DNA from: Buddleja alternifolia | Taxonomy: Eukaryota; Streptophyta; Magnoliopsida; Lamiales; Scrophulariaceae | Assembly: GCA_019426215.1 (NCBI GenBank) | Contig: CM033391.1 | Span: 13,008,708-13,072,707 of the forward strand | Reading direction: 5' to 3' | Length of the DNA: 64,000 nt | Part shown: positions 10,305 to 21,540 of the stretch, piece by piece | How positions within the stretch are numbered: the first letter of the stretch is position 1 | How the letters are laid out: the number at the start of each line of letters is the position of its first letter | Notes under the pieces: model-generated | Seen by the model: the letters and a program-made list of their open reading frames with translations, nothing else | Told to the model about the DNA's origin: nothing | The model's database searches: none | Translations under genes and position numbers: made by a program

Positions 10305-10660
10305 CTGACAAAGTGAAGATAGCAAGAGAGTGCTATGCTAACGCATTGAAGAAGCCCGAAAGGAAACATGACATGGATCACTGCGACAAAGAGGAACAAG
10401 TAGTGATAAACTTAATCTCGCTAGAGAAAACTTGCTTGGGGGGCAAGATCAACTCAGTCCATACTTGGTCAAAATCCCAGCAGTCAGAGGCCTATGAAAA
10501 AGACACATGCCGCCACATGCTACCTCAAGAAGACAGCGCCTGTTTCAAAGATACAACAACCGCCACTGATGGACAAAACTCCAAAGTGATGGGCCCACCG
10601 GCAGTGGATACCACTAGCAAGATGACCCCCAAGGGAGACATCCCCCAAGCTTGACAAGAT
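10305..10660 (+). pseudogene. Inverted fragment of the gypsy protease-region coding sequence
   Basis: A plus-strand frame contains ARECYANALKKPERKH, nearly identical to ARECYANALKKPKRKH at the end of the minus-strand protease frame at 13856-13930. It continues about 90 codons with no recognised domain. The same coding segment therefore exists twice in the element in opposite orientations, here abutting the left LTR. This points to a rearrangement after insertion or to a template switch during reverse transcription. It is not an independent gene. Confidence 0.6.
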
Positions 10661-11639
10661 GTCAAGCCTTATGAGGCCTTATGAGGTAACAAATAACAAA
10701 AACTATCTTTTTCCTTACATTACTATTGAACAAGTCAAGTGTTGAGTGGGGACGCCCACCAGCGCCGACTCCCTTTTACTTTAAGCTTTAAGTGCCTAAG
10801 GGCACCCACGTACACTATCGTTTTGAGGTGCCTTTGTGCAAACCCTCTTTATTTTCTGCATGGATGATTGAATGTTTTACCAAGTGCTGGATAGCACCCT
10901 TCTTCATTAAATATGATAAATGTCTTTTTCGCGTGACAACACGCTAGCATAATGAATGGGTAGTACATCACCCCTGGTGATTTAACAACACCCAAACCAA
11001 AATCCCCTTAGAATCACTACTTCCAATCGAGGCTATTTCAAAAATCCATTACTTAATTTATTTTGGCTACTAGACGTGTTACCATGATAACTGCTGTTAA
11101 CACTTGGTGATATTGGCGATTTGCCAAACATATGCTTGGATGCTTATAGCACCCTGATTATGTTGATATGTTGACAAAAGACCATAAATACTCAAGTGTT
11201 TCACCTACATAGTGGGGAAACAAAAATACCAATACTTGCGAGGCTTGTGCCTCGAGGCGCCTTCTCCAGGGGTACTACCTGGGGCTTATAACCTCGTGCG
11301 TCTTTATCGAAGCCGACTTATGGCATTTTTATATACCTTATGTACGTATCGATGTACTTTATCTTACGATCGCTTTTTGCTTGTACGACTATGAGCTAGT
11401 CGAATGTTAGTAGCATTCTTGTTTTTGACTTAGCACATTTGTGAGCTACTCATTGGCCCTTCCTAGGCTTTGAGTAAGTCTTTTATTTTTCTAACCCCGT
11501 TGCCTCATGAGCTTTGCCAGGTTGTCAATGGTGGTGTTACCTGTTAGCACCATGTGATGCCAATGGGTGCCAATGGTGGCATTACTATGCCCATGACATG
11601 TTCTCTATGCTCATGACACGTTTTCTATGGAGCCGCAAC

Positions 11640-13400
11640 CCATCTCAATACTACTGAAAGGATTATAAGGTGGACAAGCCTCATTCGAACTTTTGCTAGC
11701 TCAAGGGACTTTCCTTGTTCCACCTATATTGACCTCTAATGGGGTTGTGAGTTATTAAATGCAGCTTCGATTGGAAACTTTTAGTTCTGAAGGGCTATGT
11801 TGATATGCTGTTTTCCTCTTAAAACACTTCTTTAAATAAAATTACCCCACTCCCTCCTGGGTATTGGGTTGGGGGGGGGGGGGGAGGGGGGGGGAGAGGC
11901 TAGCGGTGTTACTCATGACCTCTATAGGACATTGCGGGTGCTTTTGAAACCCTCTTATTGGTGTCTTTTGGGCGTTAATCGGTAGTGCCGCATTTTGCTT
12001 AAAAAACGCTTACTACAAATATTAGCTAGTTACTCAGCACCTCCTTGCCCCCCACTTCTTAATGTGTTTACTAAGAGTATGACATTTAGGAGTCGGTTCA
12101 TACGGGGTGGTTTTTGAATGGCTACATGTGGGTTTTGTAAGTTAATGACTAACTTAGAGTCATAATGCTCCAAACTTCTTAAGAGCTTTCTACGTAGGTA
12201 AAACTTTTGGGAGCGGGGTCTTTATGACATGTTATATGGAGGCTAGATTAGCCACGTGCGTTATTATTTATGGTGTAAAGTGAATCATCACCATAGTCGT
12301 ATTTGTATAATCTCAGTCCAGAGTCTATGTTGGATGGGTCGTTGTTCTAGAAACGTCATTCCATCTCGGTGCTATTGGAAGGATTGTTAGTTGGACTAGT
12401 CTCAATCGAGTGGTTGTTAGCTCAGGGGACTTTTGTTGTTTCACCTATATTGGCCTCAGAAGGGGCCTTATGTTGAGTGAGTGGCTTCAGTCGGAATCAT
12501 TGGTCCTAGGGAGCACTTATGAGAGTTGTTAAATCACTCATCATTTGTAGTCTTATAGACTTGTACGTCATCACATACATGTTGAATAACAATCGATATA
12601 TAAAGTATGAATTTTGCATGCATAGTAATATAGAGGAGAGTGTGCTCTAAGGCATTTAACATGCATATATCAAAAATTCAAAGTATTCTAAATTCAATGC
12701 AAACATATATAGGGGTGCACATATGCAAGTCAAAACTTAAAAGGGTAGGTTGTGCTCGCGAGCACCCTTACTTAACGCTCGACCAAGGGTAAGTTTTTTA
12801 TTTGAAGGTACTAGGTTGATTACTTAGATGATTTCATGTTGCCTCGCGGCCCTGGTGGGGTGATCAAGGCACTATTAAGGGTATCTCCTATTAAGGGTAT
12901 CTCCCACTTGTTGCCTTGTGGCTTTAGTAGGGTATCTCCCACTTGTTGCCTTGTGGCTTTAGTAGGGTGTTAGGATGTTTATGCAGCCCTTCAAAAACAT
13001 ACACCTCCTTGCCCCCACTCCTTAATGCCTTTTCCATGAGTAAAACATTTAGGAGTGAGATTTTTATGAGATGATTTATTATGAACTATTGTTGTTCTTC
13101 ATGTGAATGAACCATCATTTTCAATAGTAGGTTATTATGTATAACCTCGATCCTGAGCGTGTTTTGTATTGAAGGGGAGGCTTCTAGTTTATTAGTGCCT
13201 CAACCGAAACTTCGTGAGTTTGGGGAGTTTTTATTTTGCCACCTATATTAGTCTCTAAAGGGGCCTTGTAGGAATTGATTTGTGGCCTCAGTCGGAAATA
13301 TTGATTCCGAGAAGCACTTATGAGTGTTCGTTAGGTCATTCACCATTCATTTTTATACTCTTAGGCACATTAAAACTTAAAAAGGGTGCTCGCACGCTCC
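11640..13400. repeat. Long-period tandem repeats (about 720-800 bp, three degenerate copies) in the gypsy 3' region
   Basis: Three blocks near 11640-11800, 12360-12540 and 13160-13340 share an ordered set of phrases: CACCTATATTGRCCTC, then GGGGCCTTGT or a variant, then a RCTTCAGTCGGAA-type phrase, and in two blocks GCACTTATGAG. Additional shared phrases (CACCTCCTTGCCCCC near 12040 and 13000) fit the same spacing. There is no coding capacity. Tandem repeats in the 3' untranslated region are known for Tat-lineage elements. Confidence 0.6.
11871..11893 (+). other. G-run with quadruplex potential
   Basis: Fourteen consecutive G, one A, then nine consecutive G, preceded by GGGTT. It can form G-quadruplexes on the plus strand. 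A homopolymer this long is also a place where assembly or base calling may be wrong. Confidence 0.8.
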
Positions 13401-13855
13401 CTTATTAACTTCTTGGCTCGTCGCCAACTCGAGATTAGTTCAAATGGAAATTGAATTGAAAAGCATAAAATATGCTAACTTTATTTGGTACCTACTGATG
13501 CCTCACTAGGTGTAGTACCTTTTCAATTCGGGGTGTATCCTCCATAGGATACCCTCCTACACTTAGCTCCCAGTTCTGGTGCGCCTCTTGCTATCTTTGG
13601 ATCTTCGTCCTCGACCTTTGCTAGCTCTACGGCCATTGCTTGCATCCTTTGACTTGTGTAAGAGTCTCTTATCTTAGTGACGGCACCAGAGGGTTGAGGC
13701 GTACCACACCTTCTTAGGGCGACATACCCTAGCTATTGGCGTCCATGAAGGTAGTTGATCGCGGGTAAATTTTCTTAGTGACCCCTAGCTACGTCTTGCC
13801 CCTAAGTGACTTCCTTTCGTGAGATCAAGTTGATCATAACTTGCTGGCCCTTGTC

Positions 13856-14390
13856 CTATTGACTTAGACGACCGTGTTTCCTCTTGGGTTTTTTCAAGGC
13901 GTTGGCGTAGCATTCTCTAGCCATCTTCACATCTCCAACCTCCTCTACCATTCCGACCAGGGTCAAAAACTTCATTTTCATGTGAAAAGTGGATATGACC
14001 GCTTGGCAAAAGTTCAAGCTCGGGTTCCCTAAGATAACGTTGTATGTGGAGGGGGCTTTTATTACCAAGAACTTCACCATCTTTGTAGAGCGGGCTGGAA
14101 ATATACCCAACGATATAGGCATAGAAACCTCCCTGAGGGTCTCCACTATTTCTCCCGAGAAACCCACCAGGGGGTGTTGACCATTTGAAGTTGTGCATTA
14201 TCAACCCCCAATTGGGTAAAGGAGAGTCACAAGCCTCGCGGCCACCGCAAGAGGGAAGGAGGCATTATAGAACATGATATTTGCTGAGCTTCCACTGTCT
14301 GCCAAAATCTTCTTGATCCAAAAGTTTGGGATAGTCGCAGATATTACTAAGGCGTTGTCCCTCAAGGGAACTTGATTTTCCATATCTTGG
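13856..14390 (-). pseudogene. Ty3/gypsy aspartic protease region (Tat-like), frameshifted
   Basis: On the minus strand, 14383-14201 encodes a segment with the active-site motif ADSGSSANI preceded by ISATIPNFWIKKIL. The next frame (14167-13856) continues with YNVILGNPSLNFCQAV, then a VSTFHMKMKF-like block, and ends ARECYANALKKP. This is the order of a retropepsin domain followed by the linker towards reverse transcriptase in Tat-lineage polyproteins. The aspartate, serine and glycine of the active site are intact, but the domain is split between frames near 14190 and no reverse transcriptase follows. It is non-functional as it stands. Confidence 0.8.
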
Positions 14391-14599
14391 GCTCCAAACT
14401 CAATGCTTTGAGCCTTTAGCTCTATCTAATTTACTTGTTTCGCCTGCAGGGTGCTGACAGTAGGCAACCCCGTAGCAGCCCTCAACAAGGCCTTTTTAGA
14501 GTTAGCAGAATCTCCTCCCGCGGGACCTCCTAGGATCCCTCCAATTCTTCAATTCACTGAGGGTTTCTCCATGTCCACGTCTGTCCTGGGGGATTGGCT

Positions 14600-15790
14600 T
14601 TACCCCCATCTCTACCCTATGGACTCGAGGGGTTCTCGGGAGTGGATCCTGACGGTGCTATAACTTCTTGCAAATAGCCCCTTTTGATGAGCTTCTCAAT
14701 TCCCACCTGTAGATGGTGGCATTCCTCAGTAGTGTGACTTTTGTCATGGTGGAACCTATAATACTTCTTGGACTTCAATTGGCTAGGACTATCGTTCATC
14801 TTCTTTGTCCATTGAACTATGCCTTGCTGCTCGGCAATAGCCAGAACTTGCTCTTGAGGGTCTCCAGCTCCCTCATATTCTTTAAGGTATGGTATCTTCA
14901 GTCTTTATGGTATGGAGACTCTACCAAGATAGTCGGGCAGAAGGGACTTCTCTTGGGGAGAGCTACTGCTAAGGTTACTAGCTGCATGTCCTCATATCTT
15001 CCATGGTCGTCCAAACTTTTATCTCGACGAGGTGCTTGCCTACGTCAGCCTTCTCGCCTCGGCATGGTCTCTTTGGGGGTCAAGGAGACTTGGCCTCTAC
15101 ATGGAGACCTGGGGGGCGTTGGCCTTCTATCTCTTCCCCGTGGTGGCCTCTCATAAGGTGAAACCATGCTGTTCTCTTCCTCTTCACGTGCTACCCCATT
15201 CACTGGTGAGTTGGATCACTGTGACCCTATCCTGCTAGGCGTTAGGGACTCTCAACCTTGGTTGGGGGATTGGCTAAGCTCAACTAGTGGGGGACGCCCT
15301 TTTTCGTGAGGCTCCTGACCTCTTTGCATTGACAAAGGGGGTTGAACTTGGGGCCCCCTCTCTTGAGGTGGGGGCACAGTTTGAGGATTTTCCACTTGGG
15401 GGTCTCGTCCCCTGACAGCTGATGGAGTGAGCGTCGCACGAGATGGATGCGCCTGGGCATATTGCTAGACAACTCAAGCCGCTGCCCTTACCAATGCATC
15501 TTCAACAAGAGCGAAGAGTGCCTCTTGAGTGATCTCGAACACCCAACTAGTAAGGGTGGAATCACTGCTGGTATCACAGGAGGCACATTCTGCTCGTTCA
15601 CATGAGGTGGTGGATCTGGACCTCCTCCACCGACTTGAGCACGTGGCAGACCCTCTTATGGCGTGGGGTTAGGAACTCCGTCACCTATTGCCGACGTGTT
15701 ATTGCTAGTCATCCTATCATCAGTGGTACGTGCTTGAGACCTAGTTTGCTTACTCAGTGGTTGGACCGCTGTTCCCACATACGGCGCCAA
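14600..15790 (-). pseudogene. Degenerate gag region of the gypsy element
   Basis: The minus strand encodes KKYYRFHHDKSHTTEECHHL at about 14760-14700, the zinc-knuckle-like block that precedes protease in Tat-lineage gag (C-x-F-H-x-D-x-G-H-x-T-x-E-C). Here the first cysteine and the glycine are changed. Upstream (15480-15280), proline-rich frames fit the gag N-terminal part. Stops and frame changes are frequent, and no continuous gag frame longer than about 150 codons remains. Function in the living element would be capsid and nucleocapsid formation; this copy is dead. Confidence 0.6.
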
Positions 15791-15795
15791 CTAAT
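15770..15795 (-). promoter_or_regulatory. Primer-binding-site region of the gypsy element
   Basis: Minus strand ATTAGTTGGCGCCGTATGTG directly follows the right LTR. TGGCGCCG plus TGTGGGAA-like sequence is a common arrangement just downstream of the 5' LTR in plant Ty3/gypsy elements. It fixes the minus orientation. Confidence 0.6.
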
Positions 15796-16110
15796 GCGGG
15801 GTAAAATTGTAAGTATGTGAAATTGTCACGTGATTGGCACTTGGGAATGGAATCCGACCCAACTCACGAAAAATTAGGCACTAAGTTGGTTTATGTTTAG
15901 ATTGCACTCGCTATTGGCGAGCTGCCTACGTACCCACTTTGGTGGGATCAAGTCTTTTTGTAGTTCAAAGGTGGGATTATTCTCTGTAATTGCCAACTAC
16001 TTTCTCTCTAGCATTCTTTTTGGTGGGGAGAGCAGATAATGATTGTCATCAGCTTCTTTGGGGTATATAGATGGCTAATGGTGGGCTGTGGGATGTGGGC
16101 TAGGGCTTGA
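15795..16110 (-). mobile_element. 5' LTR (minus orientation) of the gypsy element
   Basis: Aligns with 8459-8694 plus 10246-10310. Shared phrases include GGTAAAATTG, TCACGTGAT, CACGAAAAATTAGG and GAGCTGCCTACGTACC, with about 20-25 percent divergence by eye, so the insertion is old. The outer right border near 16110 is estimated from where similarity to the left copy fades. Confidence 0.65.
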
Positions 16111-18494
16111 CCATTGATCCATTTGCCTATTTATTTAGACTAGTAAATATATATTTCGTGATTGTCGGCTTAATTATTATTTTAGCTCACTTGTCAGATT
16201 GGGCTCATCTGATGATATACCTTTGGTCACATGGGTTCAACCATATTAATTGTACCCGGCTATATAGGGTGATAACCCGATCCAAATCTATAGGTGGGCT
16301 AATTACAATTATGCCCTTAGCAAGATTGGTGCACATCAAATTAAAAACTCGTTGCAGAGAATTGTTTGCCTTTTCAAATATTGTGAAAATCAACTTACTA
16401 TAATCTCAGCTGGCTCTTGGTTTAGTGACGCTATGTGTTACCTATTTTGCTGTCTTTCTAATTTTGTTGGCTCTCAATAGAAAATGAACCAATTAAATAT
16501 TTATATGATTAGTAAAGTATGTAATCGAAACAATTTGGTACTTAACGTGTAACAGTATATCACAATTTTTTTAATGGGTTGGGGTTGCCAAAATGGAAGG
16601 TTATGATTTCGAACTTTTAACCCATTTGCGTGGCAATTTATATAATGTTATTTGTTTTGCTAAGTGCAATTCATAATGTTTTATACTTATATTTGATAAA
16701 TTGCTTCCTTCCTGTGTGATAATATAATTATGCATCAAGTAGGCTGTTAACATTATGACGGCTAGAAGATTCCTACTTTCTTTTTCGTGGAATACGTACT
16801 ATATAAATTACACAATAAACATAATGATTGAATCTGTGAAAACTTTAAACATAGATTGTATTGTACTGTAAGAAACCATATGCATAATACATTTGTATTA
16901 ATATTGTAGAAGACATTTGAAGCTGGATAGAAATAGTACTACTATAGAAACCCCATTTCCACTATTTGGAGCATGTCAATGGCCGACGGATGTGTCGCAA
17001 TTAAGATGGAGGAGAACTAGTGATGACGACAGCCGACACTGACACAATGAGGGGGAAACAGGAGGGGGAGAGTTGCAGTGTAAGCTGTTTTGAGTAGAAA
17101 GAGGGGAGAGAAGTCGAGATATCTCCGTAGGCGGCGATGGTAGTGTAGGAGGTGTACAGTGCAGTGCAGTGGAGGAGGAAGAGGGTGGTGGCAGATGAGA
17201 AGGAAGAGCAGTGTTGACGTCTCTATATATACATGCATTGTTTATTAATTATTATTAATATACATTAATTGATTTTAAAATTTTAAAAATATACTTGTAT
17301 AAATATATATAAGATGCTAAATATGGGGCGTTGATCTATCAAGATCTATGATTATTACAAATGGATTCAATAAATATACAGATATTTCACATTCATCATT
17401 GGTTTTTAGCACATTAAATCAAAATGTTATTAGATCAGTGGAAAAATAGTCTTATAAAGGTAAAAAGAAATGTTTATAAAAAGAAATGTATAATCACTTG
17501 AAAGACATGTGAGTGATGCGTGAGGGCTAAATTCCTTCTTTATTTCGTTTGGGGGGTTATATATAATGCTATTTTTTCCCTACATATATCAATTTATTTA
17601 GCAATTAGGTTCAGCTTGTACACATTTATATTAGAGATATCTTATAGTTCTTCTCAAAGATGATAGAAAAATATAATTTCATGGAACACAAAATATCACG
17701 TATTATATATATATAAACCTAACTGACTAAATATGTTCTTGTGGAGCATGAGATCAAAAAGAAGGGTAGTTGGTCCGACTTCTTCCCTTCAACCAACAAA
17801 ACATTCTTTAATTCATTCTCGTCTAGTTGGTAATCTGTTCTCATCCGCTTACTCCCTCCATTGACCCACTCTTTCATAGCACCTAAAATTGTCATCCTAA
17901 CTAACAATCACCCTATTATTAATGCAACTTAACCATGCTGATTTGGACACTACAAATTTTTGATGTTGCAATACCATTGATTGATGTTGCAATAACCCAT
18001 TTTATATTGTCATTTGCTATATTAAATAAAATTTACGTGTTTTATTAGTCATGTAAAGAAATTTTTGGGTGATATTCAATCTCAAAATTTGATTCTAATA
18101 TTTTATTTTTAGACTAACAATAAGTAAATTATGTAATCATAAAAATTTAGTTTTGGCCATTTCTCTTTATAAAACCAATATCCATGGGATTATTTACAAG
18201 TTACAATCAGTCACTAATAATTTTAAGAACATAATTGCATTAAATAATAGTGTTGTTCCAAACGATCCATTTAGGGGTTGTTGCTCCAAGTTTAAAATTC
18301 TCATGATTAAAATAGTCCATTACATAAGCTCAATTTTTGAAGATACTATTAAACTTGTAATATAAGATATATATTGTTAGAAAAGTAAGATAATGAACAT
18401 GTTAATACTGATAATTTCTTAACTTAGAAGGTTAAATTAAATAAGCTTTTCAAATCTTAAAAAGATAAAATTAGGGTCCCTTCAGTGTCTTTTA
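16111..18494. other. AT-rich intergenic stretch, no gene supported
   Basis: Frames up to about 100 codons occur but overlap on both strands, lack recognisable domains, and none has a credible promoter or splice context. The GC-richer patch at 16985-17225 (GAGGGGGAAACAGGAGGGGG and similar) reads as low-complexity purine-rich sequence. The frame at 17719-17907 is unrecognised and too short to call. Confidence 0.5.
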
Positions 18495-19265
18495 AATTTC
18501 TGGAAGCAAGGTATTAAATATCGATTTCATAGTAGATTTTGGGATATTAAATTTATGAAAAGTTCGAGGATATCCGTAATTTCGATTTCAATTCTAGAGA
18601 AATCACGAAAATTTATAAAAATAATTAAAAAATTTAAATGAAACTTTGGGTATCTTTGATTTACATTATTATGTATTTTTTACAGTAATAATATTGTTTG
18701 TATAATATATATATATATATATAAATATATATATATATTAAGCTTTGTTAATTAGTCTGAGTAAAATCAGTGGTGAAAATTTAAAATAAGTAGGATTTGG
18801 AAGTAAAGTAATGAATACATAGCTTTAAAACTTCACCACAACAATGCACATACAATTTTCATAAAATATATCATTCGGAATCATATGAAATTTCTAGGAT
18901 TGAAATCATTCTACTCCGTCTCATGTCAACTTTTCATACTGGATAATTGTGGTCCCAAAGAAATAAAAAGAATATCTAAAATTAATTTTTATATATTATC
19001 ATCAAACATAAATATTTAATAAAATATAGATAATTTAATATTATCTTTAAGTTTTTGAAAATTTTTGGGTTCGATGAAAATTTCGGGGTTCGGTCGAAAT
19101 TTCGGTGGATATTCTGCAAAATAATTTATTCTTATTTTTAATTTCGAAAAATTTCAGATTTCAGTCAAAATTTCGACGGATATTCGGCAAAATTGGGTTG
19201 AAAGTAAAATTTCACATCGAGGCCTTAGGAACCCCGAAATTTCTGTCAAAATTTAAGACCATGGT
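18495..19265 (+). repeat. Interspersed repeat family A, copy 1 (about 770 bp)
   Basis: This segment aligns over most of its length with the reverse complement of about 32720-33575. Shared landmarks in order: AAGGTATYAAATAT, AATTCTAGAGAAATCA (GATTCTAGAGAAATCA in the other copy), AAATTTATAAAAATAATT-like, ATTATTATGTA, an (AT)n run, TTCACCAC, and at the far end repeated GAAATTTCGRYYGAAAT phrases. No coding capacity. The AAATTTCG-rich end with many inverted motifs suggests a non-autonomous DNA transposon, but I could not identify terminal repeats or target duplication. Confidence 0.65.
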
Positions 19266-19283
19266 TATAAGATATAATTTGTA

Positions 19284-19629
19284 GGGGTAAAATCGATAAT
19301 CCATCCAAACTTTTTGATTTTTTACACTTCTTTTTTTATAAATATTTTTGTTTTACATTTTTTTATCTGAACTACCCGATGATTTTTATAAATTTTTATA
19401 TTTTGGCATTTTCTGGTGGAGTAGTATAAGGGTGAAAATATCATTTTTACCCTTAAAAGGGTCACATACGATATATGTGATAGAATCCCGGCGTATATTC
19501 CACCAAAAATGCTAAAATATAAAATTCAGTGGAAATCCAGTGTATAATCTAGATAAGAAAGTGTAACCCAAATTGTATATAAAAAGGTGTAAAAACCCAA
19601 AAAGTTTGGATGGTTACTGTTATTACCCC
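19284..19629. mobile_element. MITE with TA target duplication, 346 bp
   Basis: The left end GGGGTAAAATCGATAATCCA is matched in reverse complement by the right end (TGGTTACTGTTATTACCCC). Similarity extends about 48 bp inward, through CCAAACTTTTTG and TTTTTACAC. The flanks are TA at 19282-19283 and TA at 19630-19631. Non-coding. TA duplication fits a Tc1/Mariner-like MITE; the long TIR with GGGG ends is less typical, so the superfamily is tentative. Confidence 0.75.
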
Positions 19630-19813
19630 TAAATTGTATTTTGAGTTTATAAGCTAATTCCTAAAATTTTAAGCTCAACCAGACATTCTCTAATTACTTT
19701 AGAGAAATTTTACATATTAATTAGAGAAAATTACTATATACCCTTAAATATATTTCATATCCGAGAAACCCATGAAAATATTTTTCAATTTCAAATGCCA
19801 ATACAATCTTTCC

Positions 19814-20476
19814 GGGAAAATTACACTTTTCGTCCCTGAAGTTGAAGCCAAAAACACATTTGGTCCCTCATGTTTCGGCCTCAACACATTTGGTCCCTCA
19901 ACTTACAAATTTCGAACAAATGTGGTCCCTGCCGTCAATTTACCGTTAGAACTAACGGAATCCGCACTGTTCATCATCTTCCCCAACTCTAAAATCCGAT
20001 TTCAAACTTTAAATTATGATATCTCATTCATTTCAAGTCCATTTTTAACGAATCTTATATGGTTAGAATCGTCTCAACGAGTAGAATCCATCCATGTAAG
20101 TTTTGTCCCAAAATACGCTGATTCTATTGACCCGAACAGCACAAATTCGAAAAAATCCGTTTTTTGAATCAGCCTATTTTGGGACAAAACTTACATGGAT
20201 GGATTCTACTCATTGAGACGATTCTAACCATATAAGATTCGTTAAAAATGGACTTGAAATGAGTGAGATATCATAATTTAAAGTTTGAAATCGGATTTTA
20301 GAGTTGGGGAAGATGATGAACAGTGCGGATTCCGTTAGTTCTAACGGTAAATTGACGGCAGGGACCACATTTGTTCGAAATTTGTAAGTTGAGGGACCAA
20401 ATGTGTTGAGGTTGAAACATGAGGGACCAAATGTGTTTTTGGCTACAACTTCAGGGACGAAAACTGTAATTTTCCC
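19814..20476. mobile_element. Mutator-like long-inverted-repeat element, 663 bp, 10-bp TSD
   Basis: The two halves are inverted copies of each other over about 300 bp each. The left begins GGGAAAATTACACTTTTCGT and the right ends GTAATTTTCCC. Identity is very high: only a few differences are visible, such as CATTCATTTC against GAAATGAGTG. The unpaired centre (about 20120-20170) is some 50 bp. The flanks CAATCTTTCC (19804-19813) and CAATCTTTCC (20477-20486) are an exact 10-bp direct repeat, fitting the 8-11-bp duplications of Mutator-like elements. Frames on both arms are non-coding by-products that mirror each other. Confidence 0.9.
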
Positions 20477-20877
20477 CAATCTTTCCACTCTAGAATACTC
20501 AAAAGTTGAGATTACGACTTTTTTGACTAAATTACATTTGATTTCTTAAGATTTTTTTTTGTTTTGAAATCTGTGTACTTTTTAAATTGCTAATTGTATA
20601 ATATGAATTTTATTTTTTAATATTAAATATTTTATATAATTTATTTTTGAGTTTAACATGTTAATTTCTAACAATAACTTCACATTTAAATTTTAGAAGA
20701 TTAAAAAATCTAAAAAATTTAAATTTAAATTATGATAAATAAAAGTTACTAATGCAAAAGTTTAAACAATAAATTTCTATTCAAAAATAAAATTGATTAA
20801 CTTTTAAATTAGACCGTTAAAGGAATTTAAGTCCATAAATTCATAAAAACTAAATGTTGTGGTTCTTTTAAAAAAAA

Positions 20878-21060
20878 TAGTTGGAATGAGTTTTTTCAAA
20901 TATAAATATTTGTTTTATCGAGCTTTTAATAATGTTTTCTACTAATTATTGAAAACAAGGGTTCTTTTCGTTGCTCTCGAAATGTGCAGTGCTACTATTT
21001 CAAGATAAAATCGCTATATATTGCGAGACAATTTTTGTTAGCCCTAAAAAGAGTGTGCGG

Positions 21061-21102
<42 letters not shown>

Positions 21103-21236
21103 GGAATGAGTTTTTTCAAATATCCCTACTAAGAAAACAAAAATGTGCAGTGCTACTATTTCAAGATAAAATCGCTATATATTGAGAGACAATTTTTGTT
21201 AGCCCTAAAAAGAGTGTGCGGGAATATATATATATA
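20878..21236. repeat. Tandem duplication with internal (AT)n tract
   Basis: Unit 1 (20878-21097) and unit 2 (21098-21236) both start TAGTTGGAATGAGTTTTTTC. Both contain a block from TGTGCAGTGCTACTATTTC to AGAGTGTGCGGGAATATAT with one or two mismatches. Unit 2 lacks about 80 bp present in unit 1. The (AT)n run at 21063-21098 forms the junction. Confidence 0.88.
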
Positions 21237-21540
21237 TCCCGAAGACAAAGAATACAACTCTTGTCTCGACTTTCGAAACCATTAGCCACCATAAAATAAT
21301 CCAACCTCTGCCATCTCCCGCAATAAATACACACTATTGATTCATATACTACTTAAGCCAATAACTTTGATATAGAAAGAATATCTTTAGCTAATTTTTA
21401 TTTAGGAAAATTAATACAAAAAGCCTAAAATAAATTTTTTTATCGGACTAATATATGTGAATATTTTTTTGAAAAAAATTCATTCCAACAAATTCTCATT
21501 TCAAAACCCCCAAAATTTAAGGTTAATAAATTTGAAATTT

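Larger units (their letters stand above)
8459..16110 (-). mobile_element. Rearranged Tat-lineage Ty3/gypsy retrotransposon with two LTR copies
   Basis: Two direct copies of an LTR-like sequence bound the region: 8459-8694 continuing at 10246-10310 after an inserted transposon, and about 15795-16110. Shared landmarks are TCACGTGATKG, CACGAAAAATTAGG, GCGAGCTGCCTACGTACC and GGAGAGMAKATAAT. On the minus strand the right copy is followed by TTGGCGCCGTATGTGGG, which matches the region next to the primer binding site in many plant gypsy elements, so the element reads right to left. Gag remnants and an aspartic protease follow. Reverse transcriptase and integrase are absent. The left part is non-coding with long tandem repeats, plus a fragment of the protease region in inverted orientation next to the left LTR. 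The element is therefore deleted and rearranged. Confidence 0.65.

Noticed and set aside
16990..17238. GC-richer patch as an exon
   Set aside because: Purine-rich low complexity with stops in the plus frames. The minus frame is Pro/Leu-rich without a domain.
17719..17907. 62-codon minus-strand frame as a small gene
   Set aside because: No recognised similarity, no promoter or splice context, surrounding sequence AT-rich. Left uncalled.
19772..20488. Frames of 131 and 92 codons with nearly identical protein sequence on opposite strands
   Set aside because: Mirror images caused by the long inverted repeat of the Mutator-like element, not paired genes.
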